From NCBI GenBank assembly GCA_030248195.1, contig JASAND010021064.1, positions 1 through 64,000 on the forward strand: a stretch of 64,000 nucleotides of DNA. The letters are read 5' to 3'. Positions 1-12,223 of the stretch are shown here, piece by piece (position 1 is the first letter of the stretch; each line of letters begins with the position of its first letter). This DNA is from Trissonchulus latispiculum (lineage: Eukaryota > Nematoda > Enoplea > Enoplida > Ironidae). Below the pieces are notes generated by a model that searched no databases, was not told the origin of the DNA, and worked only from the letters and a program-made list of their open reading frames with translations. The position numbers and the translations under genes are program-made.

Positions 1-1000
1 CTCGATCCATGCTCTGCACGCTAACGGCCACCCCCCGCAATTGCTCACCTGGTGGACCCTCCCGCAGTAGTAAAATTTAAGAACAAAGCACAAGCACAGA
101 CATCTCTTACATCTGTGAGTGTGCAACAGCGCAGCTGCGACTTGTCTGAAAGTGACGAGTTATTTGCCGCTGGATGTCCTGGAAACATTTCGTTGCCGCC
201 TTGCTGGGTCCAGCTTTCACTGCGGCAGCTTTGGCATTCGCGATGCAGCTGAAACAAGGATTGCATGGGTTGACTAATTGATTATTCAGCACTGGTTTAT
301 TTATTTTATTTATTTAAGGCACTAATTTTGCTGCAATTTCGATCAGTAACGTCAATAAACAGGGAATGAATGAACATACTGTAAATGCTAATTTGACATC
401 TTCTAAACATGTTGTGAAAGGCTGAAATCAGGATTTGAAAGATGTGAAGAAAATGTGTACAGTGCGGAGATCGACCCACCGAGCTTTGGATATTGAGTAG
501 AACGCTCTACCACTGATCCACATCATCGGACAGCGAGACTTGATTATTACACCAATTTTGGAGGTCACGTGAAAGGCATATTTAATAATTTGCAATATAA
601 CCGGTCTAGTTGTCCAAGTCTATTTCGTCTGTCTCAAAGAGTGTTTGAGAAACAAAGAATTGTAGGGTCCGAAAACTCCTGCAAATAATAGATGACCTCA
701 TTCTTACCTTCTCGTTAGCTTCATGGTTTGACCGTACTGGCAGTTGAACAGTTTCTTGGTTTTCTGACGAACGGGCGCAGTCTGACACTTGATGACTTCC
801 TAAATGCAAATAACAAAAAAATCACAAAGGCGCGTAGCGTGTAAATTTCTTTGAAGTGATGGGTACCTACAATTTGAGGAGGTGGGTCAGCCGTCAGCGA
901 AAAGAGCATAGTTTTTGCTCTGATAACAGAGAATAGGCTTAGTGTCATACTCTTATCGTTGCGTACTCTGGCTACAACGGGTTCTCACTGTGCACTGTAT
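1..1000. repeat. M1-family MITE ends, left end cut by the window edge
   Basis: Positions 8-40 and about 870-1000 carry, in opposite orientations, the subterminal sequence of the M1 MITE family seen complete at 41.97-42.35 kb (the core reads like GCTCTGCACGCTAACGGC). They may be the two ends of one element or two fragments. The interior holds a SINE fragment at 410-535. The short reading frames here are by-products of the repeat. Confidence 0.5.
410..535 (-). repeat. tRNA-derived SINE, family A (degenerate copy)
   Basis: Read on the minus strand this is a decayed tRNA-like head followed by a short tail ending near TTTCAGCCTTTC. It aligns by eye with the better copy at 58.54-58.67 kb. The A- and B-box regions are mutated, so this is a dead copy. 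Confidence 0.7.
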
Positions 1001-2916
1001 AGTTTCTTGCGCAGTCCAAGTACAAACTTAATTTAAAACAATTGGCATCACAGTTCATAAATTAGACTTACACAAAGAAGCAAAAGTGCCACAGATGCAA
1101 GACAGAGCTTAAACACAAGCAACGATTGGAACATACTAATGAAGAATGCTAAAATTAAATTAATTAAATTAATTAACTAAATTAAATTAATGAACAATGC
1201 TAAAGCAATTAGTTAGCTAATTTGTGTCCTAGCTTACAGCCTAATAGTGAGTTTTGGATTTTTGGCATCGCTGTGCCCTCAAAAGTCTTGACTTAGCTTA
1301 GTCTTAGCTTGGCACAAAGATTCAATTAAAATTTTCACGGAGTTTGATACAGCTAAGAATTTCGGGTAGTTCAGGTTAAGGTGGTGGTATCCTTTTGTGC
1401 AGAGATACTTTCGAATCGTCATAACTTTAGCAATCTTTGGAGTTGGCGTGAGCTTTATACATCATTTTAAGGCTTATAATCAGTACAATCATATGAGTTT
1501 ATGAAACTAGCAAAATTAGCGAAAAATTTGGAATTGCATTCAAACCAATATTAAAACCAGCAAAAATTCCAGCTCCAGCCGGAATAAAATTGCATGTTTG
1601 GAATACAGTGTCGATGCACCAGTGTGTGTACTGGAGGAGTGACTCTGAGTTACTGTTGTTTTTAATTTTTGACTCGAATCGAATCAAAACACTTTTGATG
1701 CGACTTTTGATTTTTGATGCATCAAATCGAATCGAATCAGCAGTATAGGACTAGAAGTAAGTCAAAACGGTAGTGGAGCTGGCCCAGATTTAACGACAAT
1801 GGCGGTTGGTGTCGGGACGTCGGAGCAAAACATGAGGAAAAGTAAACACCAAGCCGGGACGGTGTGTGCTCGGGTGTAATTTAGGAGTAAAGTTCATTTA
1901 AGGTGCTGGTTTCCTTTCGGGTATTTTTGATTCATACAGCTTTAATCCTTTACAAAAACAGCTAAGACTTAAAAGATCTAGCATGACCGTTGCAACTCGA
2001 AAGTGTAAACAAGAAAATCGAAGCTCAGTTGATAACTGCTGCATGTTGTTCAAAATAGGATGTCAGTGTCAGTTGCACAGTGTCTGGGCTCTCTTTTATA
2101 GCAAAGTTGTTGATGTTCGGAGATGACGTCAATTCTCGCAAAAACTCCAGAGGGCATTAAAAATTTTGTCGGCAGACCCGGGTAATTTTTCTTGTATCTA
2201 ATTTTAACCAGTTCACATCGGATACTGTTTGCGATTTTTGACAAGGAAACTGCTGATGATCAAACTTTTACGGAATATTCAAGGGGGCATTTTTGAGACA
2301 ATAATAAACTGGTTGGCTTTGCAGTTCCAGAAAAATGAACTAAAAGCTGACAAAATTAATATCTTAAATTTTTGCTATTTTTGTGACACAGATTGTTTAT
2401 CGCTAGTTGCGCAGCAATTTGCATGAAAATCTTGCCTGTCATGTTTGTTATTATAGTTCCTCCTTCCGCTGATGACGCTAGCATGTGAAACACTGTATTT
2501 GAAGTTTGCATTGCGTTTGCATTGCAAATTACATTTAAGATGTAGACAATGACATAAACTGGCAAATAAATTGTTGTCCCTTCCCAAAATTGTCACAACA
2601 ACTTGGGTTCGACTTCAAACTTAGTTCGAGTGAATAGTTAAATCTTTGTTGAACTAACCGAAGGTAGTGGGATTGATCACCACCTAAAAATCACAGATTT
2701 TGAGTTGTACGTACTGTACTGTACTGTATTGGTGAAGTTGTCGTGCCCTGAAAGTTTCCTACAAGTGTAAGTTGTAGCACTGCCTCAGTGCTCTCAGTGA
2801 TTAAGTTTGCCCCTGAGAGTGTCAATATTCCGCTGTTGACCCATTTAGAAGTCACAAAGCGAAAATTCCGGTTTGACGGGTGCAAAAGATAAGGTGTATG
2901 CTCAGGAGGGTGTATG
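1001..2916. other. Gene-free stretch with R2-type repeat ends
   Basis: No supportable gene. At 1377-1510 there is a copy of the R2 repeat, starting TTAAGGTGGTGGTATCC. Related copies lie at 15.79-15.96 kb (same strand) and 45.18-45.36 kb (opposite strand). A second relative starts at about 1898 and resembles 44.33-44.43 kb. The rest is AT-rich without clear structure. Confidence 0.5.
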
Positions 2917-3310
2917 GAGCTCTAACTTTACCCCCCCCCCCCCAACAAAAGTTGGTCAACTTCAAAGGCTTATTACAAGAGATCAACAGAACTTAGAGCA
3001 TGATTTATAGATCGTTGGAATGCTCGGGATTTGCTCTATTCAGTGGTGTAAAGTTGTTTGCTGTAGCTTGCTGCTATAAAAAGTTAATCTTAATAAACTA
3101 TCAAAGTAACCGTTTTTTGCAATTTTTGCTAGCCTTTTAAGCTTAACGTTTTATAGCAGCAAGCTACAGCAAACTACTTTACACCACTAAATAGATCATA
3201 TCTCGAGCATTCCAACGATGTATAAATCATGCTCTCAAGTTCTGTTGATCTGTTGGAATAAGCCATGGAAGTTGACCAACATTTTTTGGGGGATAAGGTT
3301 AAAGAGGGCC
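2917..3310. repeat. Foldback element with roughly 160-bp inverted arms
   Basis: The left arm (about 2917-3080) and the right arm (about 3150-3310) are near-perfect reverse complements. The arms include CAGTGGTGTAAAG and GTAGCTTGCTGCTATA on the left and their complements on the right. The outer end carries a homopolymer C run (2931-2943). No coding capacity is visible. It is probably a MITE or foldback transposon. Confidence 0.8.
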
Positions 3311-3503
3311 GGATGTATGTCTGGAAGCTGTCTAGGAGGGAGCTGGAAGCTGTTAGGAGACTTCCTAAGCCCGTTTTGAACCATTTCTCCAAAGTTTAGC
3401 TGGGGCTGCCTTTAACTTTGGAGAAAAGTTAGGAGTTAAGCACTCCTAGCTTTCGAAAATCTCTTGAAACGCGGTTCTCCGAAGTGAGCGCATAAAGTTG
3501 TAC

Positions 3504-3855
3504 TTAAAGGCCAGTTCACACTAGGCAACTTTGGAGCAACTTCGTTGCCGCAACTTCAGTTGCCACACGAACAAGTTGCAGCAACTTGCACAAACAGTTG
3601 GTTCAACTAGTTGAAGCAACAACCAATCAAACGCAGGAATTCTAGCGCGGATATTTTTATAATTTGAATCGACCAATCAACGTGCTAGTTGCCGCTAGAA
3701 ATCGCCCCAAGCGCGATTGCGGCAACTTGGTTGCGGCAACTTTTTTCTCAGTTGCCACTACATTCACATTGGGTAACTTTGGAGCAACTTGGTTGAAGCA
3801 ACCAAGTTGCTTCAACTAAGTTGCCCCAAAGTTGCCTAGTGTGAACTGGCCTTAA
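3504..3855. repeat. TTAA-flanked MITE (piggyBac-like ends)
   Basis: TTAA occurs at both ends (3504-3507 and 3852-3855), flanking inverted ends that read GGCCAGTTCACACTAGGC. The interior is built of short GTTGC/GCAAC words in both orientations, so the whole unit can fold. TTAA duplication is typical of piggyBac-type insertion, so that assignment is inference from the ends only. No ORF of note. Confidence 0.8.
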
Positions 3856-4024
3856 GACCACTCCTAGGTTTAGGAGAGTCCTTTGCTACGCGGCTTTCTC
3901 AATTTAATTAATTCGCCACACCATTTGAAACACGATTCCCTGGATTTTATCCCCTACTTTCTTCTATAATTGCAAATCAATGTGGTCTACCTCTTATTCG
4001 TTTGTTTGGTGACACTCTTAAACA

Positions 4025-4730
4025 CATCCAGTAGAAACTACAGTAATTCCTGTAGTTCTCTACAAAAGTGCTCCTGTGCGGTCAGTCACCAGCGGGCCTC
4101 CTGTATTTTCCACCAAAGTAACATTTGTATTTTTACCGGCCTCTGGAATAATAAAAATTACAGGAGTTCCCTGTAGAAAATATTAAAGAAACCTGTAGTT
4201 TTGTTCAACTTTATCGACAATCCTAAATCAGATACGAAACCTGTAGATTTTACAAGAAAAAACCGGTCATTTTTACTGGATTGACGGGTATAAAAGAAAA
4301 GGCGGGGGGGGGGGGAGGGCGGCCGCTCCCAAAATATTTTCGGCAGGGAGCGACCGTTACAAAACAATCACTGTCTGGGTGTTGAAAGGCTGAAAATTTG
4401 AGAAAATTAAAGCAATTTCAGTCCTCAAAACTATGATCGCTGTCGCTCTTATATACTGAGTTTGCGTTATCAGCGTATCGAGTAATAACCTGTTGAGTAA
4501 ACCTGTAAACCAGTAAAATTACAGGTTTCATTTATATTGTATACTGGTCTAACTTGTAATCCATTCTTCCAAGGTGTATCCAGTAAAAAGTACCACCGAT
4601 GTCATGTAGAAATTGCAAGACATATAACCTGTATTTTCCACAAGACTTTTCGTATTTATCATCTACATAAGTGATTCTCGTAGTGTCTGGTGGAACTTTT
4701 CTAAGAGTGGCAGACATGAAAATACATAAT
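4025..4730. repeat. Region rich in the CCTGTA word, probable old MITE
   Basis: The word CCTGTA(A/G) and its complement TACAGG recur more than ten times between 4025 and 4640. A homopolymer G run (4303-4313) sits inside. I cannot define clean ends. No gene is supported. Confidence 0.4.
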
Positions 4731-4747
4731 TTTATTTGATAACAAAT

Positions 4748-5047
4748 CTACAAGTAGGAAATTCTTGCCGAGTCGTCAATTTTAAGAGCATTGTGTCCAT
4801 TCATGACATCTGCGATACATTTTCTGCTCTTCCAACACCGGTTTCCGGCTTTGAGCAGATTTCTAGCATTCCAGTAGGCTTTTTCTGGTCTCCGGAAATA
4901 AGGCAGTCTAAACAATCCGGTGCCGTAGAGTCCAACTTTTCCGGAATTTCCGCCCGAACTTCGGAAAATCGGCAGACCTTTCCCAGTAACCGTTGTTGGA
5001 AGACCACAGAGGCAAAACAACCCAAGCAATAGAGGCAATAACTGCAT
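4748..5047 (-). CDS. Small secreted protein precursor, 99 aa, unknown family
   Basis: A single open frame from ATG at 5047 to TAG at 4748. The N-terminus is a strong signal peptide: a leucine-rich core after MQLLPLLLGLF, with a likely cut near residue 22 after TVTG. The mature part is basic and Gly/Arg-rich, with two cysteines in the motif RCWKSRKC near residues 70-77 that could form a disulfide loop. An AATAAA signal (4736-4731, minus) lies just past the stop. Upstream, TACATTTTAG directly precedes the 5' untranslated stretch and looks like a 3' splice site, so a non-coding first exon is likely. An overlapping plus-strand frame of similar length lacks any such signals. I do not recognise the family; it could be a peptide precursor or a small secreted defence or venom-like protein, but nothing shows activity. 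Confidence 0.6.
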   Translation of the reverse strand: MQLLPLLLGLFCLCGLPTTVTGKGLPIFRSSGGNSGKVGLYGTGLFRLPYFRRPEKAYWNARNLLKAGNRCWKSRKCIADVMNGHNALKIDDSARISYL

Positions 5048-5384
5048 GGTTTGCTTTTTGAAAACACCTAAAATGTAGATTTCAAGGAAGTTATAGCAAA
5101 AACACTAAATAAAGACTGGTTGGCAGACGGATACACGAAGGATACAAGGCATTAATCATAAAGAAATAATGAAATACGCCTGCCTTGCAGTTGCCAAGGA
5201 CTTTTTTTATTGTAGACGGGAGTGGAGTAGAGTTGAATTAAAGTTATATAACTGTTTCAATTAATTTGACTTCACTCTAGCGTGACTTCTTTATTAATTG
5301 CACCATCTCGTGTGAACAAGTTAAAAATAACTCATTTACGATCGCTTAGTTCTTCACGGAAGACAAAACCTTAGTCCGAAATGG

Positions 5385-5700
5385 GTAATCAGCAAAAGTA
5401 CATAATAACAAATAATCTGGACGGTAACGGCTGACCCCCTGCAGAAATTAGACCCGTCACTTCAAACAAATTCGCACTCTACGCTTGTGCGCTGCAGCAC
5501 GAAAACACAACTAGTCAGTTACTCCAGAATGAGTCTGTTGCGAGCTTCAGCACACACCAGCATAGCGTCACTTCTTTGACGTGATGGGTTTAATTTGTGG
5601 GGGGTCAGCCGTTATCGTTCAGATCATGTCACAACCCTATTAACTAAGAGCGTGGCGCTTGTCATACTGTTAATTATTATGCACTCTTGGTATGAAAGTT
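5385..5700. repeat. M1-family MITE
   Basis: The left end carries GTACATAATAAC and then GGTAACGGCTGACCCCC. The right end carries the mirror (GGGGGGTCAGCCGTTATCG and then a decayed terminal motif). Same family as 41.97-42.35 and 52.71-53.13 kb. Confidence 0.75.
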
Positions 5701-5767
5701 TATATACTTAGTAAGTTTATTTTAGGTTGATGCAGATTTATTTTTCGAAAATGTGACCGCGCAATAT

Positions 5768-6128
5768 TCACTTATCGCACACAAAGTCGTCCCAGAAAAA
5801 GTTAACATTTGACCTGTGCAGTGGTTCCTTGCCAGCTAAAGGGGGAACTCCTAATAGAGAACAAAATGCTGTTTTGAACATAAGGAGAAAACTAGACAAA
5901 TTTATGAGATAGAGATATATGATTATATAATAGTGATCATAATAATACATTATTAATCAGATAATTATTTCTTGATTGTCCTCTCATTACGATCTCCAAG
6001 AATTTATCATCGGCTATTTTGTCTGTCTTGGAAAGCGACGAACCTACGTAATACTTCTTGAATGTTCCGGAAATAAGTTCTATCTTGAACGTTTTGTTGT
6101 TCCGCTCAGCCAAATGACGTCCATACAT
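5768..6128 (-). CDS. Possible two-exon small gene (low confidence)
   Basis: Two minus-strand open segments lie close together. 6128-5937 (63 codons) is rich in Lys/Asn/Asp. About 5860-5768 ends NFFWDDFVCDK and is preceded by CATTTTGTTCTCTATTAG, a convincing pyrimidine-rich 3' splice site. A matching donor in the first segment is weak (GTAATG or GTTCGT), and no signal-peptide exon was found upstream. I list it because its size and strand fit the small secreted genes elsewhere in the window, but it may be chance. Confidence 0.22.
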
Positions 6129-6319
6129 ATCAATACCTTTGACCTAACTCACAGGGTTTTGGGCTAGTTGTGACTGAAAAGTTGCCAGCCCTAGTCTGAC
6201 AGATAATAATGAAATCCCGCAAAACAACATTTTCCTGAGTTACAATTTACTTCCCAAACTCAGTTTTGCCTTCAACCGAATGCTGGTGGATCGAAGGAAA
6301 GCGGGAAGTTCAACTTTTG

Positions 6320-6405
6320 AATTTAGTAAAGTAAAGATTAAAGTAAAGTAAAGTAAAGTAAGTAAAGTAAAGTATACAGTAAAGTAAAATTTGATTGGTA
6401 AAGTA
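6320..6405. repeat. AAAGT/AAGTA simple repeat
   Basis: Degenerate tandem AAAGT units, interrupted near 6358 and 6375. It sits beside a SINE-B fragment. Confidence 0.85.
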
Positions 6406-6407
6406 AA

Positions 6408-6482
6408 GAATTGACCCAGCCGGGGATTGAACCACAAACCATACTCATTGCAGTCAGACGTGGAAGCACTGAAGCCGTGGTT
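6408..6482 (-). repeat. tRNA-derived SINE, family B (fragment)
   Basis: On the minus strand this holds a tRNA-like head with GGTTCAATCCCC (B-box-like) and the tail start TCAATTCTTTAC. Matches the fuller copy at 20.79-21.01 kb. Confidence 0.6.
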
Positions 6483-6745
6483 ACACTTGACGATCTTGTG
6501 AGAACGAGTTGCCACAACGCATTGTCTCAACTGCCGATGCAACAAAGCGTTGTGACAACTGGTGGCAACGTATTGGGACCATGTCGGATTGCATTATGAC
6601 AACGCAACAGTAAACATAGCGTAGGTCCAACAGCAAGTGTGCGTTGTCGCGACCAGTTGTCACATCTAACCCCTGCTTAGACTTGACACCTATGGGAGAC
6701 AACTGCCGTTGTCCCAACGCGTTGCCACAAGATTGTCAAGAGTAA
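6481..6745. repeat. MITE with TTAC-type inverted ends
   Basis: The left end reads TTACACTTGACGATCTTGTG. The right end, complemented, reads TTACTCTTGACAATCTTGTG. The interior is made of GTTGC/CAACG words in both orientations, the same design as the 3.5-kb MITE. No gene. Confidence 0.75.
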
Positions 6746-8054
6746 AAACTAGGGGAAGTGGCCCAAATATGGGCAGATCCGACTTAACCCACATAGAGAT
6801 AGGGTGAAAATGTTGCCTAATGCCAGCACTGCTGAATTCCTAATATGGGCCAAGTGGCCCAAATATGAGCACAGTTTTGCATAGCGGCAACATCAAGGGA
6901 AATCAGTCAAAACGTTCAAACAGTAGATTCTAAATGAAAAGTTATTTGTTTTGATGTTGTCACTGCCAAGTATATAACCGATAATTAGCAATTATATTTA
7001 CTAACTTATAATTATTAACATTTAATGATTGTTAGCCATTAACTGTTAACAACTAATAACTATTAACTATTAATAACTACTATTAACCATTAACTAGTGA
7101 TAAATAAATGCTTAATGACTATAATATTAATAAATGATAATTATCTACTATTTGAAGCTTTTTAAAAGCAATTCAACAATTAAACCGTACTATGAGGTGT
7201 TCTTGTGAATCCTGTACAAAAATGTCAGTTTACTAACAAAATTTCTGTCGAATCTTGTAGTTAACTTAAATATTAATAACTATCATGTATAAAATTTTTA
7301 TGATAAAGGTTTGCACTGCCTGTAATTAAAAAATTAGTATTTTACAGCTTTAGACTACAGGACCTCCATATCAGGCTTATCAATCTTTCCTATACCTGCT
7401 TCCCTTACAGCGTCAGGAAGATAGACTTGGGCTGAACATCCCGAACCGGGATTGTTCACAAAATTATACGGACTTTAGCATAATACAATGGAAATTTGAT
7501 GCCTCCTGCACCTAAGTAGGAACCAAAACAGCTCCGTAAATTAATTAGCAATCCCCTCCGCGAGATTTCAAAAGTATGCGGTGGATGGATTGAATTTGGA
7601 TTTCCACTGACTGGATGCTAATGAGGACGCTAATGAAATGATTATGCATGGCGAAGAAATTTGAATTGACTAGAAAGCAAAGAGTATGTGGGATTCAAAT
7701 TTGTGACAAAGAAAAATTGTCCGCTTTCTAGATGACTCTGCAAGACATGAATTTTCCTGAAAAGAATGCGCAACTAGAAGCCAAGCTGAAAATTTGCTCC
7801 GGAGACCAGGAAATCAGGAAAAAGACGAAAGGAAACCGGGGTTCCGTTTTCATAGAATAGGGTGGTTGTTCGTGTGCAACCTGTACAGTGTTCCATTACA
7901 GTCTCACGTCTATTGTACAGCGCATAGGTACTGTGACAACTTGATCTGCCAAGATCTCGTTGTAGTTAGGGTTTGGCCGTAGAATGAGCTGATGTGTGCG
8001 AAAGCCTGTGTTGGTCAGTCTTGTTATTGTGTTAGCTAACGTTATCTCTATTGT
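6746..8054. other. Gene-free AT-rich stretch
   Basis: A direct repeat AGTGGCCCAAATATG occurs at about 6759 and 6849. 6985-7145 is low-complexity TTAAC/AATAACT. 7368-7406 is one of three copies in the window of a short pyrimidine-rich element ending CCCTTACAG. I see no supportable gene. Confidence 0.5.
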
Positions 8055-8198
8055 TTGGTAAAGTTCTTCCGATAAGCAACCAACAGTAGCTTGTAATCAC
8101 TAGCTTATGTGATAACTACATACAAAAGCTGCTGGCACAAAACATAGATCACTTAAAATGTTTTTCTAACGTTTTCATATTAACTAACGTTACAACAT
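8055..8198 (-). repeat. Gypsy 3' LTR
   Basis: The 144-bp direct repeat of 12224-12367. The outer edge abuts the ATTGT duplication. The purine-rich tract at 8199-8210 (minus: GAAGGGAGGAA) lies immediately inside, as expected for plus-strand priming. Confidence 0.95.
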
Positions 8199-8220
8199 TT
8201 CCTCCCTTCATTGAAGATTT

Positions 8221-11200
8221 CTAGTCCCAATAAGCCACTCTACTATACTGATCAGTGGCTGGATCATAACGGAGTGGGGGTCTCCTTTGCCGCACGGGAC
8301 GTTCTACCATTGGACGAACCACCGGGCCAGGTACCCCTTGAGGAGGGTAGACTTGATCATCTGCTCAGTTTACACCTTGTTCACCGTCGGCACTGTAGTA
8401 TAAGAAATCATTTGTATCTTTGACTTGTGAAGACTTGTCTGCTTGAAATTTCACAAGCTTCCTGGCATTCCAAACTTTGCCATTCTCTAGAAGAAAAGTA
8501 TGCTGCCCTTTGCTAGATATTATCTTTAGTGGCAGCGAAAATTTAGTTACTCCCTTTACTTGAGTTGGCAGAAGATGACGAACATAATCCCCAACTTTTA
8601 AGGTTTGGGATTTTCCAGGGGATCCTTGCGGCCATGACTTCTGGTATCTATTAACTTTATCGACGAGACTATCTCTTCCTTTTTCCTGGCAACATCGAAA
8701 CGCTACACTATTAAGTTTAGTGCGAATCGGACGGCCAAGAAAAAGTTCTGCAGGCGTTTTATCCGTTGAACGGTGAGGTGTTGTGCGCTAAGCACACAAT
8801 ATGTCGTTAAGTGTTGTCTTCCACGATTTCCCATACTTTGTCGATATCATTAGCTTTTCTTTTAGGACTCTATTAAAGCGCTCTACTGCCCCATTGCTCT
8901 GAGGATTATACAGAGCAGTAAGTCGATGCTTTATGTTGATAGATTCCAAATATGATCCAAATACGGTGCTTGTAAACTGTGGGCCATTATCTGAGATAAT
9001 TTCCTCAGGCAGCCCATATCTTGCAAACAGACTTTCCAGGAAATCAACAACCGACTCAGTAGTTATTCTTTGACAAGCGGCAAGCTCTACCCATTTGGAG
9101 TAGTGGTCAACCAGCACAATGATGTACAGTAAATGGCTTGGGCTAATCGACAAAGGACCAACGATGTCGATTCCTACACGTTGCCAAGGGTATTTGGGAT
9201 ATGGTATTGGTTGAACTGGCGGATGCTGTCGCACAACTGGTTTATCACTAAGTTGACAATCTACACAGTTCTTTACCAAGGCTTCTACATCCTTGTCAAG
9301 ACCGGGCCACCAAAAGTCCTCTCTAAGCATCTGTTTTGTCTTACTGATGCCTTGGTGCCCCTCATGTGCGAGGTGCAGAACATGTTGTTGTAATGACTTC
9401 GGAATTATCAGTCGTTTCGGTGCTCGGAATAGACGGTTACCTGATACGTATAATTCTTGCTGAATGGAAAGAAACGGTCTGCATGCTTCTGGAACATTGC
9501 TTCGGCTAGGCCAGCCATCAGTGACAAATTTAGACAAGGACTGCAAAGTTTCATCCGACTCAAACTCTTTTACAAGCTGTTCATTGTTGATACCGCTGAT
9601 TGATCCAATGTAGCATATTAGAAAATCGTCCTCGTCGGTTACCGTTTGATTCTCTAGTAGTGGTAGCCTGGATAAACAGTCGGCCGAAATATTCTGTGAT
9701 CCTGGTTTGTACTCAATTTTATAGGTATAGTTGAGTAGTTTGGCATGCCAACGGGATTCTCAAGGTTTTGTGTCCTTTTCCCGAGGAATCCAGCAAGACG
9801 GTGAGTGCTTGATGGTCTGTTCTTAAAGTTAACATTTGGCCCCATAAGTAGACATGCCATCGTTCGCATGCCCAGATGCACACAAGTGCCTCTCTTTCAG
9901 CTGTAGAGTACTTTCGCTCCCGTTCAGTTAAGGTACAGGAGGCGAAGGCGACGGTCTTTTCCTGGTTACCATGTCGTTGAGAAAGAATCGCCCCCAATCC
10001 GTAGGCCGAAGCATCTGTAGTGACTATCGTTGGTAAGGTTGGATCATACAAAGCCAGGATAGGAGACTCTTTGATTAGATCCTTTATCTTTCTAAAAGCG
10101 GCTTCTTGAGCATCTTTCCAGAAAAAGTGTGCTTTTTCTCTTGTCAATTGGCGTAGTGGTTCGGTTAAGGTGGCAAAATTCAGGACAAATCTCAGATAAT
10201 ACGACGCCATGCCAAGAAAAGTTCGGAGATTAGACAGATCTGATGGAGCAGGAGCTTTGAGGATCGCTTCCAGGTTTTTGGTACTGGGTTGTAAGCCACT
10301 ATCGGAGAGTTGATGACCAAGGCATTCTATCTTTCTTTGAGCAAGGGTAATTTTCGTTTTCTCTAAACGAACATCGTGTTTGTCCAGTTGAGACAACACC
10401 TGACGTAGTCTGAAATCATGCTGGTCTTGATCTTTTCCGGAGATTATGATGTCGTCTTGGTAAACAATCACACCTGAGATTCCACGTAACATCGATTGCA
10501 TCATTCTTTGAAATGCAGATGCCGAATTTTTCATACCCATTGGTAAACGTCGGTATTGGTAGATGCCGTCTTCGGTACTGAAGGCAGTAAGATGTCGACA
10601 ATCATCCGTTAATTCCAGTTGAAAGTAAGCTTTTTAGGTCTATCTTAGTAAACAGTTTCCCATCGCGCAAGGTCGAAAATATTTCTTCTATAACGGGTAT
10701 GGGAAACTTGTCGGGTATTATAACATCGTCAAGCTTTCGCAGGTTACAGCATATTCTGATTTTACCATTGGGTTTTAGGATTGCAACCATAGGGTGGAGC
10801 CATTCTGACGTTTTGATTTTTTCGATGACCCCGTCTTTCTCCAATTGAACCAACTCTTCAGCGACTTGTTGCTTTAGGGAGAATGGAACACTTTTATGCC
10901 TTTGGATGGTGGGGATTGCACCAGGAAGAACTTTAATGCGGTGTTGGTAACCTTTGATTTTTCCTGGGTTTTCCGAAAACAGGTTTGGGTAGTTCACTGT
11001 AATGTCACTCATGGAGATTTGAGCTACGGTCAAGGTGGAACAGTCAATTTTCAACTTTAAGAGCTGAATAATGTCAAGGCCCAAAAGGGAAGTGGTTCCA
11101 TCTACAACAAAGAATTTGGCATATAAGTCAGTATTGTCACTTTTAATCTTTACAGTTGCACAACCGTGCGTCGTGATTGGCTTATTGTCATAAGCTGTCA

Positions 11201-12209
11201 ATCGGGTTCGAGTAACCGCGAGCGGACAGTTGGGAAAGAGTTGTTGATACTGTTCAAAAGGAAGCAGTGAAACAGGGGATCCCGTATCGATTAAGAATTC
11301 TTTTTCATGACGTTTTCCACGTGCATCTTCGATCGTGACGGTATATTTAAGTCCTTTATTGTCGGCTAAATCATGGACTTTCAGTATTTGGACTGAATCT
11401 TCTAGGTGGGTGTCAACCTGTCTGACAGCCGTACGTCGTGGTTTGTTCTGATATTTCTTTTGTTTACAGACTCTTTCGTAATGTCCTTTTCTTTGACAGT
11501 AGTGGCAGACACTGTTTTTTGCAGGACAATCGAATTTGTTATCTTTATGGTCAACCCCACACCGCATACAGTAGGGTTGTGATGGGACTGACGATTTGAA
11601 TGGTCTATAATGCTTTGGTCGATTTTGGGTCACCTTATTGACGAAGCTGGATGTCGGTTTTGACTCTGCTGATAATTCTTTCGCTTCGGACAGGGCTTTT
11701 TCGATTTGCATCGCAATTTGAATGCAGCGATTCACGGTTAAGTTGGGTTCCATCAGCAATCGCTCTTTTATCTTCGTATTCTGAACACCTTCCACCAACT
11801 GATCACGTAACATATCTTCTTGCAAGAGGCCAAAATCACAAGGGACGATCAGCGATCTGAGGTCGCTTACAAAAAGGTCGAAGTTCTCGCCAGGTCGCTG
11901 TCTACGTTGGTGAAATAAATGACGTGCTGTGACAACATTCTGTTTTGGTTGAAAATGATTTTCCAACAACTGTTCAATGTCATGGTATGTAGGTTCCTGG
12001 TCGGGTCCATGGTTCAACTGAGGGAGGGTATGGAAAATCCTTTGGGCCTCGGTACCCAAACTATGCAGAAGGATAGCAATTTTCCTTCTGTCTGGGAAGT
12101 CCTCCGAACCAGATGCTATCAGATAAGTGTCAAACTGTTTTTTCCATTGTCCCCAGGGTAAGGCTGGTTCATCGGTGCTTTCGAGATAAGGAGGAGGTAA
12201 ACGAAACAT
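8221..12209 (-). pseudogene. Gypsy gag-pol polyprotein (two frameshifts, two stops)
   Basis: One Gag-Pol reading unit from ATG at 12209 (beginning MFRLPPPYLE) to TAG at 8223-8221. In order: capsid-like Gag; CCHC zinc knuckle CHYCQRKGHYERVC (about 11513-11464); aspartic protease DTGS (about 11290); reverse transcriptase with the active-site box YQDD (about 10455); RNase H beginning near TDAS (about 10015); integrase with an HHCC zinc finger (HLAHEGH about 9370, CVDC about 9260), the catalytic Asp residues in DIVGPL (about 9160) and SDNGPQF (about 8990), and the Glu in VERFNR (about 8885); then a basic tail. Breaks: a frameshift near 10630 in the RT finger/palm region, a frameshift near 9760 at the end of RNase H, an amber codon at 8790-8788 after the integrase core, and an opal codon at 8367-8365 in the tail. 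The YQDD box and domain order suit the K02A2.6-like side of Gypsy, though clade placement needs a tree. It copied itself through RNA when active; this copy cannot make a whole polyprotein. Confidence 0.95.
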
Positions 12210-12223
12210 CCTCGTCGCCAAAT

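Noticed and set aside
4736..5032. 98-codon plus-strand frame
   Set aside because: Antisense to the signal-peptide frame and lacks any start context or domain; treated as a shadow.
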